Notes: a model not told the origin generated them from the letters alone. 57,599 bases of DNA from a virus (IMGVR_UViG_3300048541_000085:1-57599); one strand, 5' to 3'; positions 41,604 through 50,422 are shown, counted from the first letter of the stretch. Program-made: numbers and translations.

Positions 41604-42136
41604 ACGGCTTTCAACCACCAACGTGGTAACGTGCGACAGCCACCCCATTTGGCAAACCTAGACTTAGCTTGTCTGTAATATTCTCGGTAAGCCTCAACCA
41701 CACCATCGTGGCTTGATGTATCGATACTGTCAGTGATGTATTTGTAATCACCAAAAGCACATGGCGGTGGGGGCATATCATCGTAGCTTTCCGCACCAGC
41801 TAGATACTTTGGAATGATTACAAGGTGCCCTCGCAGTTCGGTGTACTTGTGTTCGCGTCCGTAACGCTCAACGTATTCGAGAAGAAGTTCTTCCCACATG
41901 CTGAACACATAGCAGTATTGAAACAATCCGCTTCTTGTCCATACATTTGATGGGTGGTTCACATGAGTTTGCTTAATCAGGCAACGCTCTGCCAAATCAC
42001 GTTCGTCTTGATTGGGGCTTTGGTGCCATGCTGTTGACAGCATTTGCGCATACTCCATGACCATCTTCCGCAGATGGTCGTCACAGTGCATCCTCGCCGC
42101 TGTCCTCGGATTTCTGTCCAAGTAAAAGATGTTCAT
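41600..42136 (-). CDS. Conserved phage protein, MNIFYLDRNP family
   Basis: 178 aa. MNIFYLDRNPRTAARMHCDD followed by KMVMEYAQMLSTAW, HPSNVWTRSG and a C-terminal YREYYRQAKSRFAKW is a recognisable family in marine and T4-like phages without known function. The conserved His/Cys/Asp residues suggest metal binding. It overlaps the XRE-like gene by 56 bases. Confidence 0.7.
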   Translation of the reverse strand: MNIFYLDRNPRTAARMHCDDHLRKMVMEYAQMLSTAWHQSPNQDERDLAERCLIKQTHVNHPSNVWTRSGLFQYCYVFSMWEELLLEYVERYGREHKYTELRGHLVIIPKYLAGAESYDDMPPPPCAFGDYKYITDSIDTSSHDGVVEAYREYYRQAKSRFAKWGGCRTLPRWWLKAV

Positions 42137-42434
42137 TGTCAGCGTCCTCCAGTTTGTTTAAGCATCTACCACAGTAGAAACCATCGGGTCGCACAAGTGC
42201 TCTGGTCTTTTCAGTTCCACAGAAATCACATGAACGCCACCTTGTTGTATCCCACATCGTTTCCATCCTACCCCCTAGCACATGGACAACGGCCTCGAAG
42301 TTTCCCAGCTTGGGTTCGTGCCGTCTCCATGACTTGATAGTTGATACGGACACACCCGCTTGACGAGCGATATCGTCTAGGGTGCGTCCGCTTGCACGAA
42401 TGTGCATGAACATATCGTGCAATAAAGGGTTCAC
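42081..42434 (-). CDS. XRE-type HTH protein with zinc ribbon
   Basis: 117 aa. The N-terminus has a canonical XRE/Cro HTH (RTLDDIARQAGVSVSTIKSW). A ribbon follows with C69, C72, C88 and C91 and an acidic tail. GTG start overlapping the upstream TGA (GTGA). Candidate repressor or co-regulator expressed with the gene that carries two operators. Confidence 0.75.
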   Translation of the reverse strand: MNPLLHDMFMHIRASGRTLDDIARQAGVSVSTIKSWRRHEPKLGNFEAVVHVLGGRMETMWDTTRWRSCDFCGTEKTRALVRPDGFYCGRCLNKLEDADNEHLLLGQKSEDSGEDAL

Positions 42435-42859
42435 AGCGAAATATGATTTCTGTTTGCACGATAGTAATCGATGATAAAGGCTAGTGCATCTTGCACAGTA
42501 TGCCCAGACAAAGTAGCAAGTGCCTTAACGTATTCGCTATCGTCCTTGGACATCCACACAGATTTGTGAGGAACCAAGTTGCTCTTCTTGCGAGGAGTGC
42601 GAACCGTCTTGCGCTTGGCCTTCGTCTTCTTGCCACGGTCTTCGAGGAAACTTGGCTGGCACCACTTGTAGATGACAGCTTTGTGAACATTATACTTGTC
42701 ACATATAGTATCAATAGGAACGCCAGCCTCTTTGAGGGAGCGAACCTCTTGCAACGTAACAAGCGGAACCGATTTGATTACACCGTTGGATTTGCGCGGG
42801 GCATCTCGCAATGCAATTTGCCCAGCGGTCAGGTTAAGGGTTGGTTTTGTATGTAGCAT
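42431..42859 (-). CDS. HTH DNA-binding protein, candidate phage repressor
   Basis: 142 aa. An HTH at about residues 31-60 (LQEVRSLKEAGVPIDTICDK then YNVHKAVIYKWC) is followed by a Lys/Arg-rich linker and a C-terminal helical part (EYVKALATLSGHTVQDALAF). GGAGG precedes the ATG. Two 18-bp operator-like palindromes lie 22 to 62 bases upstream, as expected for an autoregulated repressor. It could also be an excision or integration accessory factor. Confidence 0.68.
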   Translation of the reverse strand: MLHTKPTLNLTAGQIALRDAPRKSNGVIKSVPLVTLQEVRSLKEAGVPIDTICDKYNVHKAVIYKWCQPSFLEDRGKKTKAKRKTVRTPRKKSNLVPHKSVWMSKDDSEYVKALATLSGHTVQDALAFIIDYYRANRNHISL

Positions 42860-42880
42860 TTAGACCTCCAGTTTTAATGC

Positions 42881-42898
42881 TGTATCACTTACAGTACA
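42881..42898. promoter_or_regulatory. Operator-like 18-bp palindrome O2
   Basis: TGTATCACTTACAGTACA matches the reverse complement of O1 at 15 of 18 positions. Upstream of the HTH gene start. Confidence 0.65.
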
Positions 42899-42903
42899 TA
42901 ATT

Positions 42904-42921
42904 AGTACCGTCAGCAATACA
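42904..42921. promoter_or_regulatory. Operator-like 18-bp palindrome O3
   Basis: AGTACCGTCAGCAATACA matches O1 directly at about 14 of 18 positions. Five bases separate it from O2, giving a centre spacing of 23 bp (about two helical turns), which favours cooperative binding. Confidence 0.6.
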
Positions 42922-42937
42922 TGTCAACATATTTTTT

Positions 42938-43771
42938 TTATAGTGATGCAACCGCGTTGATTGCACGAGAAGGCACGAAGCCTCTATACCGCATGGTCTG
43001 CGATATATCTTTGTGCCCCATCAGTAATTGTAAGTCACCGATGTCGGCACCGTTTTGAGCCGCAATGAAAGCGAACGTGTGTCGCAAGTCATGAACCCTC
43101 AACACCTCATGTTTCATCTGCCCACATATCGAGCGCATGATTGAGTTGAAAAGTATTGACGCTTCATGCGCCGACTTGAATGGTTTGCCCTTGGCTTTCA
43201 GAAAGGCATAGCCCCAGTCGGGAAGAAGAGGAATAATAGATTGCATACGCGAAGACAGTGGTATCTGACGGTAAACTGTCTTACCAAACTTGCCCTGCTT
43301 CTGAACCTTTAACTCACCAGATGTTAAGTCGGACACCTGTACCCGTAGAAGTTCGCCAAGACGAACGCCTGTATGCACAAGTGTTGTGAAGTGCGGTGTG
43401 TAAAATGTGTATGGACTAGCTTCGATTGCATCGAGAAACAATGGAACAACATGCGAGTCGAAATGTATCTCTCGTGCATCGTCAACCGTTGGCCTCTTCA
43501 CACGAGGCACTGCAATACCCCATGTGTCTCCGGCCAGTTGCATGATGGCTGAAAGAATATTCAGCCACCTTCGTCTTGAATTTGGTTTCAGCTTGGCAAA
43601 CCGCTTGGCAGTGCGGGTGGCAATGACATCGTTTGTGACATTGGGGATGTCTAAGTTCCCAAACGTATCACGAAAGAAATCAACCTTCGTGTTCGTGTCG
43701 AGGGATAGCCTGTCCTCCCCCTGTTTGATTGCGAGGTAAAGGTCGCAAGCCTCAGTAAATTTTTTCATCAT
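42938..43771 (-). CDS. int: Tyrosine-type integrase
   Basis: 277 aa. Catalytic set of tyrosine recombinases: R137 (HTGVRLGELLRV), H227-x2-R230 (VHDLRHTFA), H253 (LLMGHKDISQT) and nucleophile Y262 (MRYRG). An N-terminal SAM-like DNA-binding domain precedes. The longer in-frame start (5' base 43861) would overlap the neighbour by 44 bases, so the ATG after GGAG was chosen (a second ATG follows immediately). Indicates site-specific integration; no tRNA fragment or attP core was recognised nearby. Confidence 0.88.
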   Translation of the reverse strand: MMKKFTEACDLYLAIKQGEDRLSLDTNTKVDFFRDTFGNLDIPNVTNDVIATRTAKRFAKLKPNSRRRWLNILSAIMQLAGDTWGIAVPRVKRPTVDDAREIHFDSHVVPLFLDAIEASPYTFYTPHFTTLVHTGVRLGELLRVQVSDLTSGELKVQKQGKFGKTVYRQIPLSSRMQSIIPLLPDWGYAFLKAKGKPFKSAHEASILFNSIMRSICGQMKHEVLRVHDLRHTFAFIAAQNGADIGDLQLLMGHKDISQTMRYRGFVPSRAINAVASL

Positions 43772-43783
43772 TTTCTCCGTTTG

Positions 43784-43801
43784 TGTATCCTCAGTGTTAC
43801 A
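43784..43801. promoter_or_regulatory. Operator-like 18-bp palindrome O4
   Basis: TGTATCCTCAGTGTTACA, same TGTANC...GNTACA form as the other sites, centred about 20 bases before the integrase ATG. It is placed to block integrase transcription. Confidence 0.6.
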
Positions 43802-43817
43802 TACCGAGGTGGGTTGG

Positions 43818-44309
43818 TCAAGCGGCGTGTGGTATTCCGCTGAAGTTTTTCGCGTTGGCAATCAACGTGGCGTAGTCGCCCTCTTCAAACTCATGCTTTA
43901 GTTCAAAGTCCTTGAGCGTAAACTCCTTGCCACTCTCCCACTTGTCCTTGAAGATTTTGTCCTTCTTGACCGTGCCGAGCAACAGACCGAAGCCGGGGAT
44001 AGAAACCATTACCCATGTCCCGTCATCCAGCTTGGCGGACAAGTCCCAGACGTTTGCCCATTCGCCTACAATCGCAAAGCCATTTGGATTTGCATCATAC
44101 TTGATGGCCTCAATCGTCTTAGCCCAACGCTTAGGACGCTTCATCGCCTTGGATTTTTGTGAAGCGGACAACTGTGAAGCTGGTATCATCACATACTTCT
44201 CTCCGCATACAGTAGACATTGCGTCAGTAACAACGGTTGCAACCTTGCGAACTTGCTTGCTATCAACACCACCCAAAAGATTTTTAATCACAACAGAAAT
44301 GTCTTGCAT
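43818..44309 (-). CDS. Unknown protein of leftward operon
   Basis: 163 aa. KYVMIPASQLSASQKSKAMK, then GFAIVGEWANVWDLSAKLDD and VSIPGFGLLLGTVKKDKIFK. Mixed alpha/beta, no motif recognised. Start directly follows the stop of the next-upstream gene. Confidence 0.65.
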   Translation of the reverse strand: MQDISVVIKNLLGGVDSKQVRKVATVVTDAMSTVCGEKYVMIPASQLSASQKSKAMKRPKRWAKTIEAIKYDANPNGFAIVGEWANVWDLSAKLDDGTWVMVSIPGFGLLLGTVKKDKIFKDKWESGKEFTLKDFELKHEFEEGDYATLIANAKNFSGIPHAA

Positions 44310-44515
44310 TACTCGTCTCCATTTTCGTTTACTGGTTTGCCATATTTATCGACCGCCGTGATAGTCAAAACACGAGCGTCTTCTTTGCGTGCACCCACAA
44401 GAGAGCATGCTTCTCGCACAGCCAATGTGTGGGCTTCGTCTTCGTCATGTGCCAAGACAATAACAGTTCGTGTCGTTGGCACCTCGACCTCGACTTCGTA
44501 ATTGTATTTCTTCAT
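44309..44515 (-). CDS. Small protein, DpnD/PcfM-like
   Basis: 68 aa. MKKYNYEVEVEVPTTRTVIV followed by an AHDEDEAHTLAVREA helix has the strand-strand-helix pattern of DpnD/PcfM-like small proteins. The ATG overlaps the upstream TAA (TAATG), with AAGGAAA before it; a longer frame upstream lies inside the neighbour. Function unknown. Confidence 0.65.
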   Translation of the reverse strand: MKKYNYEVEVEVPTTRTVIVLAHDEDEAHTLAVREACSLVGARKEDARVLTITAVDKYGKPVNENGDE

Positions 44516-44844
44516 TACATTTCCTTTCCGCGCTCTTCGCGCAACAGTTCGCTTACCCACTTGTGAGTTCGCTTTAGTAGTTTTTCCATCCATCCTTCGT
44601 CTTGAAGGCAGCGGGTTATTCCGACAGCAAGCAACGCCGCTTCGTTCATCTTCTTGCTGGCATCAAAAGTAACCTCAATCACTGGTTCGGTTTCCTTGAA
44701 TGTGAAGTTGCGAACAACGATGACCGCATCGCCGTTGTTCACAGTAATTGTTTGTGTTTCATCCGCTTCCTCTTGCTTAGGAACCGCATCCTTTTCCGCA
44801 ACCCACGCTTGGTATTGCTTGTCAGCTTCGGTGAGTTTGGCCAT
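44515..44844 (-). CDS. Small unknown protein
   Basis: 109 aa. MAKLTEADKQYQAWVAEKDA, a beta middle (TITVNNGDAVIVVRNFTFKE) and a C-terminal helix. It overlaps both neighbours and is part of a chain of coupled small genes. Confidence 0.62.
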   Translation of the reverse strand: MAKLTEADKQYQAWVAEKDAVPKQEEADETQTITVNNGDAVIVVRNFTFKETEPVIEVTFDASKKMNEAALLAVGITRCLQDEGWMEKLLKRTHKWVSELLREERGKEM

Positions 44845-45037
44845 TGTCTATTTCCTCCCCATCCTGTGTATAGAAACAGCGATGAACTCTGTTTTGGTTG
44901 TACTGTTCGGGGTATCTTGAGCCAGCATACTCGTCAGCAATTTCCTCGGCTTTCGCCTCGGCTTCACCCACACTGTTGGCATCAACCTCAATGACAACGC
45001 CCTCTTCAAAGCAAATAGCTACTCTAAACTTTGCCAT
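44822..45037 (-). CDS. Small unknown protein
   Basis: 71 aa. MAKFRVAICFEEGVVIEVDA then a SVGEAEAKAEEIADE helix: the same strand-helix arrangement as the 68-aa protein two genes further on, suggesting related small domains in this operon. Confidence 0.6.
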   Translation of the reverse strand: MAKFRVAICFEEGVVIEVDANSVGEAEAKAEEIADEYAGSRYPEQYNQNRVHRCFYTQDGEEIDNGQTHRS

Positions 45038-45278
45038 ATTTCAGTTTCCCTTCCTTCACAAAATATTCAATCAACAAGCCAACATCTCTCGTCATTTCGT
45101 TGATGTCATTCAACACGTTTGTCGTGTCTCGGTATTCGTTGGCTTCGATGCAATGCTCTTCACACCATTGCAACTGAAGCTCTTCATCGGCTTCGAGCAA
45201 CTCTTCAGGGAAATGCTCTGTTAAGTGCATCCCTGAAGCCCATCTGAACAGCGTGTTTTCCATGTGTGCATAAGACAT
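45024..45278 (-). CDS. Small acidic unknown protein
   Basis: 84 aa, acidic and helical (FPEELLEADEELQLQWCEEH; INEMTRDVGLLIEYFVKEG). AGGAGG precedes the ATG. No family recognised. Confidence 0.6.
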   Translation of the reverse strand: MSYAHMENTLFRWASGMHLTEHFPEELLEADEELQLQWCEEHCIEANEYRDTTNVLNDINEMTRDVGLLIEYFVKEGKLKYGKV

Positions 45279-45291
45279 GTTTACTCTCCTC

Positions 45292-45540
45292 CTAGAACGA
45301 TGCGATTAGGTTGGGGTTGATGTGATAATCACCGTCAGAGGTGATTATTTTTACGATGGCGTAGTGCTTTTCAGTGTACTCATTCTCCTCGATGTACTCA
45401 TCACGAAACTCAAGAGCCTTCACGCCCTCAAATGTTTGGCATTGTGTGACCACGGTAAGTGCGAACTCTGGGTCACTTTCAGCACCATCGAGCAGTGCCT
45501 TCTCAAGCACACGCAGTACAGTTGATTTGTATCCATTCAT
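45292..45540 (-). CDS. Small unknown protein
   Basis: 82 aa. Helical N-terminus (STVLRVLEKALLDGAES) and a beta C-terminus (YAIVKIITSDGDYHINPNLI). Overlaps the upstream gene's stop. Function unknown. Confidence 0.6.
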   Translation of the reverse strand: MNGYKSTVLRVLEKALLDGAESDPEFALTVVTQCQTFEGVKALEFRDEYIEENEYTEKHYAIVKIITSDGDYHINPNLIASF

Positions 45541-45716
45541 TTCATTAACTCCTCATTTACGATTGATTGTATTTGTTTGATGTTATCTCTTCGCACACCA
45601 CGCTTCTTGGCAAGACGATGCACTCGCACCCAGAAACGTAAGCGTTGTCCGGGTGCAAGGCTGAACCAATAACTTGGTATGCGAGGGATGGGTTTGCGGA
45701 ATCTACGAGGCAACAT
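45537..45716 (-). CDS. Small basic protein
   Basis: 59 aa. MLPRRFRKPIPRIPSYWFSL then APGQRLRFWVRVHRLAKKRG, Arg-rich and aromatic. Start chosen at the ATG overlapping the CobT-like gene's end by 14 bases. Unknown. Confidence 0.55.
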   Translation of the reverse strand: MLPRRFRKPIPRIPSYWFSLAPGQRLRFWVRVHRLAKKRGVRRDNIKQIQSIVNEELMK

Positions 45717-47763
45717 TGATAAGCGCACTGTTGTCAATGTGAAAGCGATTGCCCAACAGTAGCTTGGCAAGTCTGTCCATTACCTCGCGAGACAGGTCGT
45801 CCATGTTCCTCACAACAACATAGTCGGGGAAGAACTCCTTGAGCCCATCGTATTGGATGCCGACACCAACCATGTCGATACCCATGTCACAACATGTGAC
45901 CACCGCCTTTCGGGTTTGTTGAGACAACTCGTGGTCTGTCAGGTCGGTGACATGTTCTGGATGGCCATCAGCAAGAACCATCATGACCTTACGTTTCTCG
46001 GCACGCTTGGCAAGGCGGTGAGCAACCATGAGGTATGCGTCAGGGTCAGCGTTGTGGGCAAGAGCCATGCTTGCAATGGTGCCCATCTCAGCAATCGACT
46101 GGCGCATGGTCTTGTCATACGTTTTGAACTCGAAGATGCGGACAGCATCTCGTCTTGCCCATTTCCCTTTGCCGTACCGTGCCTCGTAGTCTAGCTTGCT
46201 ATCGGCATGAGGCACCGCAGTGTGACCAAGAACCTCGACTGGTATGCCCGCACCATCGAGCGCAATCGCAATCGCAATCGCAGTCTTGGCCGCCGTCTCC
46301 ATGCGGTCACGAGAACGCATCGAACCAGAGCAATCCACAAGCAAGGACACGCAAGTGTCGATAGCGTCAGCCTCTTCTAGCTTGCGGAATATCTTGTCGT
46401 CTGCCCTCATGATACCGACACCACGCTTGCGCACATCCAACTTGCCAGAGCGACCGCCAACCCACTCGCTCCGTGTCTTGGTAATCAATGCTTGCTCTAG
46501 CTTTCTGCGCATCGTAGCAACCTTGGCACCAAGCTCGTCTCTGTGGCATGTGAACTCTCTGCGAGCATCTTCTCTGTTCCCTTCATACCACCAAGGGTCT
46601 GCCTCTCTACTAGGTGAGAAGGGTGGGAAAAAGCCATCGCTTGATGTGCATATCGGTGCGTAGATTATCGTCTTGCCCGCACGCTTCTTGGTCTTCTTGT
46701 TGTCAAGCATGTCCTTTATCTGTTCGAGACCAGATTCGATAGGCTTGGTGCTCATCCAGTCGAAGGACTTTTCCCCATCTCCTTCACTACGTCCATCAGT
46801 TCCATCAGATGTGTCATCTGGCTTTCCGCGCTCTCCTCCCGCAGTATCGCCTCCATCGCCAGTCTCACCTTCATGTGAGTGTCCATCGTCTTGGCCATCA
46901 TCAGACTCTGAAGAAGCATCACCGTCTGCATCTCGCTCATCAGTGCCCGTGTCACCTCGTCCACGCTTCGTACCTTCGCCATCTTCATCTTCCTTTCTGC
47001 CCTTCGGCTTTTCACGTTTCTCTTCTTCTTCTGCAAGCTCCTTGCTCACAAGCACTGCGAGGTCAAGCGCAGACTTCGTGCCGTTGTATGCCTTGGCCTT
47101 GTCTACCTTGCCAACACCCTCAACACCTGTGTCCAAGCCAAGTATTGCATCAGCAATCTTGAACGCTCGGTCTGTGATGTGTCCTGAGAGATTGTCCAGT
47201 GCGGCGGTCAAGTGTGGTGATGGATACCCAAGACGAACGCGACCAGCCCATGTCACTGCGAGTGGAAGTGTTGCCCAAATATCACATGCAAGGTCAGGGT
47301 CAGCCTCAAACTGTTTGGCAACCTCACGAGTGACCGCCTCGGCAGTGTGGTCAATCGACTTGGCGATGCCCGGATACAGCGTCAGACCACCATGCTCGAT
47401 GCGGATATCCTCAATGGCGTTGCCCATTGAGGTTGTCCACGACAAACCCTTTTCCTCGTTGTCCCTTGCGAACTGCGACCATGCTTCCATGTCCGTGAGG
47501 ATTTGGTGCAAGGCTTCGTGGTTCCCATAGCCACGACCAACATTGACCTGTCGTAATGTCATTGGGCTTTCGGGACATTGCGTAGGCAAGTACACGTTCT
47601 TGCCATCCGTTGCGGCACCATCGCCGTGGAACACAACATTGGTATCAAGCTCGCTCGAAATCGTCTTGATGCCAGTCGTCATGCCATCCATGTATTCACG
47701 ACCAGTGATGTAGTCCTTGTCCAAATCAGGGTCGTCAGGGGGTAGGTAAAAGTTATCAGCCAT
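45703..47763 (-). CDS. cobT: CobT-like protein with VWA/MIDAS domain
   Basis: 686 aa. The N-terminal helical part includes NHEALHQILTDME and GNAIEDIRIEHGG as in cobaltochelatase CobT. An acidic, low-complexity Asp/Gly/Glu linker lies at about 240-345. A C-terminal von Willebrand A domain has the MIDAS DCSGSM at 477-482 and a later VMMVLADGHPEHV. In aerobic B12 synthesis CobT works with AAA+ CobS to help CobN insert cobalt, but no CobN gene is in this genome. A general MoxR/VWA chaperone-like role on a host or virion target is therefore equally possible. Confidence 0.85.
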   Translation of the reverse strand: MADNFYLPPDDPDLDKDYITGREYMDGMTTGIKTISSELDTNVVFHGDGAATDGKNVYLPTQCPESPMTLRQVNVGRGYGNHEALHQILTDMEAWSQFARDNEEKGLSWTTSMGNAIEDIRIEHGGLTLYPGIAKSIDHTAEAVTREVAKQFEADPDLACDIWATLPLAVTWAGRVRLGYPSPHLTAALDNLSGHITDRAFKIADAILGLDTGVEGVGKVDKAKAYNGTKSALDLAVLVSKELAEEEEKREKPKGRKEDEDGEGTKRGRGDTGTDERDADGDASSESDDGQDDGHSHEGETGDGGDTAGGERGKPDDTSDGTDGRSEGDGEKSFDWMSTKPIESGLEQIKDMLDNKKTKKRAGKTIIYAPICTSSDGFFPPFSPSREADPWWYEGNREDARREFTCHRDELGAKVATMRRKLEQALITKTRSEWVGGRSGKLDVRKRGVGIMRADDKIFRKLEEADAIDTCVSLLVDCSGSMRSRDRMETAAKTAIAIAIALDGAGIPVEVLGHTAVPHADSKLDYEARYGKGKWARRDAVRIFEFKTYDKTMRQSIAEMGTIASMALAHNADPDAYLMVAHRLAKRAEKRKVMMVLADGHPEHVTDLTDHELSQQTRKAVVTCCDMGIDMVGVGIQYDGLKEFFPDYVVVRNMDDLSREVMDRLAKLLLGNRFHIDNSALINVAS

Positions 47764-48277
47764 TGTTATCAGTCTCCCTTGGTTGTATTTTTAGCGCACG
47801 ATACATGTTGCCATCGTAGTGCTTGGTGTTGTCACGGATTGCCTGCCACAACAACAGCTTGGCTTTGTTGCTGGCGTTCCCACCGAGCCAAATCAATCCG
47901 AGATGTTCAAGTACATTGCCCAACTCGACATGAACCGCATCAACCACTTTGCACCAGTCATCGTAGCCCATGTGTGTGGCTGTAATGTCGTACACCTCAA
48001 ACTTGGCGCGATGCTTCGCAAGCATGTCAGCGTTGCCAACTGGCGGTGTTGGTTGCCAGTCTGTCCTCGGCTCAATCTTCGTCTTGCGTCTGTCCAAGAA
48101 CGGTGGGATGTCAGGCATCTCGAAGAGGTCGGGGTCTCTTCGCTTGATGCGAGGGTTAGGTGGTCTCTTGATGCGGTCAGAGGGAACATAAGGTTCCACC
48201 ACTGGCGCGACTGGCGCGGGTTGCTTGGTCTCAAAGCCAAGTTCCGCAAGTTGCTTTTGTATGATTTTGTCTGTCAT
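47756..48277 (-). CDS. Unknown protein between CobS- and CobT-like genes
   Basis: 173 aa. Pro/Arg/Lys-rich, probably disordered first 90 residues (EPYVPSDRIKRPPNPRIKRR), then a compact helical domain (YDDWCKVVDAVHVELGNVLE). Overlaps the CobT-like start and follows the 24-aa peptide (TAATG). Its place makes it a candidate adaptor of the AAA+/VWA pair. Confidence 0.65.
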   Translation of the reverse strand: MTDKIIQKQLAELGFETKQPAPVAPVVEPYVPSDRIKRPPNPRIKRRDPDLFEMPDIPPFLDRRKTKIEPRTDWQPTPPVGNADMLAKHRAKFEVYDITATHMGYDDWCKVVDAVHVELGNVLEHLGLIWLGGNASNKAKLLLWQAIRDNTKHYDGNMYRALKIQPRETDNNG

Positions 48278-48351
48278 TATTGACCTCCGCTTTGTGCAAG
48301 GATAATCAGTCCAAGCAAGATGTTGATGAACGCAAATTCAAGTCCTGTCAT
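48277..48351 (-). CDS. 24-aa membrane peptide
   Basis: MTGLEFAFINILLGLIILAQ plus SGGQ: a single hydrophobic helix. A clear GGAGG is six bases before the ATG and the stop overlaps the next start (TAATG), so it is very probably translated. Its location inside the CobS/CobT block suggests a membrane contact for that complex. Confidence 0.6.
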   Translation of the reverse strand: MTGLEFAFINILLGLIILAQSGGQ

Positions 48352-48360
48352 ATAAACCTC

Positions 48361-50385
48361 CTATAGAAATTTGCAGTTGGGGAAATGCTTGTCAGCAATC
48401 TCGATGATGCGCTGTCGGTTATCGATTGGCGCACGGTCGATGACCGCCGTCTCGATAGCCATCTCGATTGCCTTGGCATTGGTTGGCAAGATGTTGTCGA
48501 AGAACGGTATCATCTCGCATATTGATTGCAGACCACGAGGCGAACATGGCACGGTAATCTCGCCATTGGTGAACGCCTTGCGCATGCTCTTTGCAAACTG
48601 CACAAGGTGTGTCCTCGTCTCGTCCGCAACTTCTGGGTAGTTCTTCTTCAGCACAACGCCCTCTTCCTTCTCGGTGAGGTAGTCAACTTCGATGAACACT
48701 GGGAACCTGTCGAGCAATGCGCCGTTGATGGGTCGCACACCAGCATAGATGCCGTGCTCATCACCTTGGCCACGAGAGTTGGCGGTAGCGCAGAAGCGGA
48801 ACAGTGGGTGAGGCGTGACGATACGACCACCGTCTTCGGTCAACATGAGACCCTTGCCCTCGGATGCACGCTGTATCACGAAGAGCAAGTCAGCACGCCC
48901 AGCATCAAACTCGTCAAGCACAAGTGCGCATGGTTGGGTCATGACCCTCGGCAACACACCTTCCTCGAACTTGGACACCGTGGTGCCACCGTCATTGGCA
49001 AGCGTGATGTTGCCCACGAGGTCAGCACGTTCGAGTGCACTGTCGAGGTTTACACGAAACACTGGCATGCCAAGACGAGCAAAGAACTGTTCATACAATG
49101 TCGTCTTGCCCGAACCAGTGTGGCCATGTGCAAAGACGTTCTTGCCCTTGAGAAATGCAGTGCATAGCTTGAGCAAGTGCATGGCTCGTATGACATAGTT
49201 CTCGTCAATGTCAGGGCATTGTGGATGCCGTACCTCGTTGCCATCCTTGTCTGTCCACACGAGTGTCGGCAACTCGAACGACAGTTCAGTGTGCTTCTTG
49301 CCCGTGATGGGGTTCTTGAACAAATCGCATGCCTTGACCATGACAACCTTGTACGTCAGCGTTGAGCCATCGACTTCGACACCACCACTGGCGGTCATCG
49401 CTGGCGCAGTCATTGCCCGTGACTTCAGCACGGACACTTCGTCTTCGAGTTTCTTGGCCAGTGTTTGCGCAGTGGATAGGTCGGTGAGCATCCGCTTCAC
49501 ATCACCCACCTTGCCCTTGGTAGCCTGCGTGAGCAGTGCGTTGATAGCCGTCTCAACACTCGTGTCGATGTCAGGCACATCAGCCGTTGGGGTTGGTGCA
49601 GGCACATCATCCTCGGTCTCGCCAAGTATCTTCATGGCAATAGTTGCGGGTACTTCGGTTTCATTCGCCTTGACATCATCAAACGAACAGCCGGTTTTAG
49701 CCGCTTCAATGTCGTCTGCCATAAGGTCGAAGGCGGCTCGTGCGCTGACACGTTGCTTGGCATTGAGTTCATACTCGTCACATAGTGAGTTGAGCATGTC
49801 ATCAGTGCGGTCTCGCATGTCTTTGGGTGAGCCGTAAGGGTCGGCATCGATAGCCATTGTTGCAAGTTTGAGTGCCTGCATAAGCACATTGCTTGGGTTG
49901 AAATCGTCCATAGGTTCTCCGTCTGTTGTTATAAGTTGGGTGTCTTTGAGTTCGGCCATCTTTGTGCCGATGCCAAACTCGTGGGTGATGATGTCCACAT
50001 CCTTGGTGAGGATGCCTTCGTATTTGCGTGGGTAGAACTTACCCACCTTGCCACCACGAACGACTGTCAGGTCGCCATTGTGCTGACAAGTCTCGATGTA
50101 TTGCATCTGCTTCGCCAAGGCACGAGGGAATAGGCTTCCTTTGTGCACATCGACTGCTGAGAAGATGAGAAAGCCAGCGATTGCGTTGGGGTTCATATCG
50201 TCAACGCTACGGTTGAACGTCTGCCCCCACTCGCAAGACCAACTTGTCATCACATCGCTCAACACAGATTCGTCTTTGCACGCATCCACAACCTCGGACA
50301 CCAACGCCTTCAGCGCATTACGCTTGGCATCCGCAGTCATTCGGCTTGCGTCCATGATACGTTTGAGCAAGTCGTAGCAATTCAT
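48361..50385 (-). CDS. cobS: CobS-like AAA+ ATPase (MoxR type)
   Basis: 674 aa. Long N-terminal region with predicted helices (1-370), then an AAA+ core: Walker A GHTGSGKT (421-428), Walker B ALVLDEFD (D491-E492), sensor region FRFCATANSRGQGDEHGIYAG and an arginine-finger-like LLDRF. The ATANS/GVRPINGALLDRF stretch is typical of CobS and MoxR proteins. CobS proper is about 330 aa, so the N-terminal half is extra and phage-specific. AAGGAAG precedes the ATG. It would form the ring partner of the CobT-like protein. Confidence 0.87.
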   Translation of the reverse strand: MNCYDLLKRIMDASRMTADAKRNALKALVSEVVDACKDESVLSDVMTSWSCEWGQTFNRSVDDMNPNAIAGFLIFSAVDVHKGSLFPRALAKQMQYIETCQHNGDLTVVRGGKVGKFYPRKYEGILTKDVDIITHEFGIGTKMAELKDTQLITTDGEPMDDFNPSNVLMQALKLATMAIDADPYGSPKDMRDRTDDMLNSLCDEYELNAKQRVSARAAFDLMADDIEAAKTGCSFDDVKANETEVPATIAMKILGETEDDVPAPTPTADVPDIDTSVETAINALLTQATKGKVGDVKRMLTDLSTAQTLAKKLEDEVSVLKSRAMTAPAMTASGGVEVDGSTLTYKVVMVKACDLFKNPITGKKHTELSFELPTLVWTDKDGNEVRHPQCPDIDENYVIRAMHLLKLCTAFLKGKNVFAHGHTGSGKTTLYEQFFARLGMPVFRVNLDSALERADLVGNITLANDGGTTVSKFEEGVLPRVMTQPCALVLDEFDAGRADLLFVIQRASEGKGLMLTEDGGRIVTPHPLFRFCATANSRGQGDEHGIYAGVRPINGALLDRFPVFIEVDYLTEKEEGVVLKKNYPEVADETRTHLVQFAKSMRKAFTNGEITVPCSPRGLQSICEMIPFFDNILPTNAKAIEMAIETAVIDRAPIDNRQRIIEIADKHFPNCKFL

Positions 50386-50422
50386 GTTGCTTCCTTTCTG
50401 TTTTGGTTTCGGTTTCAGTTAA

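Noticed and set aside
42938-43861. Longer 307-aa form of the integrase
   Set aside because: Would overlap the upstream gene by 44 bases and run through the operator and ribosome-binding site of the shorter form.
46673-47530. 285-aa rightward frame opposite the CobT-like gene
   Set aside because: Ser/Pro-rich antisense of the acidic Asp/Glu linker; the CobT-like frame has clear domain motifs.
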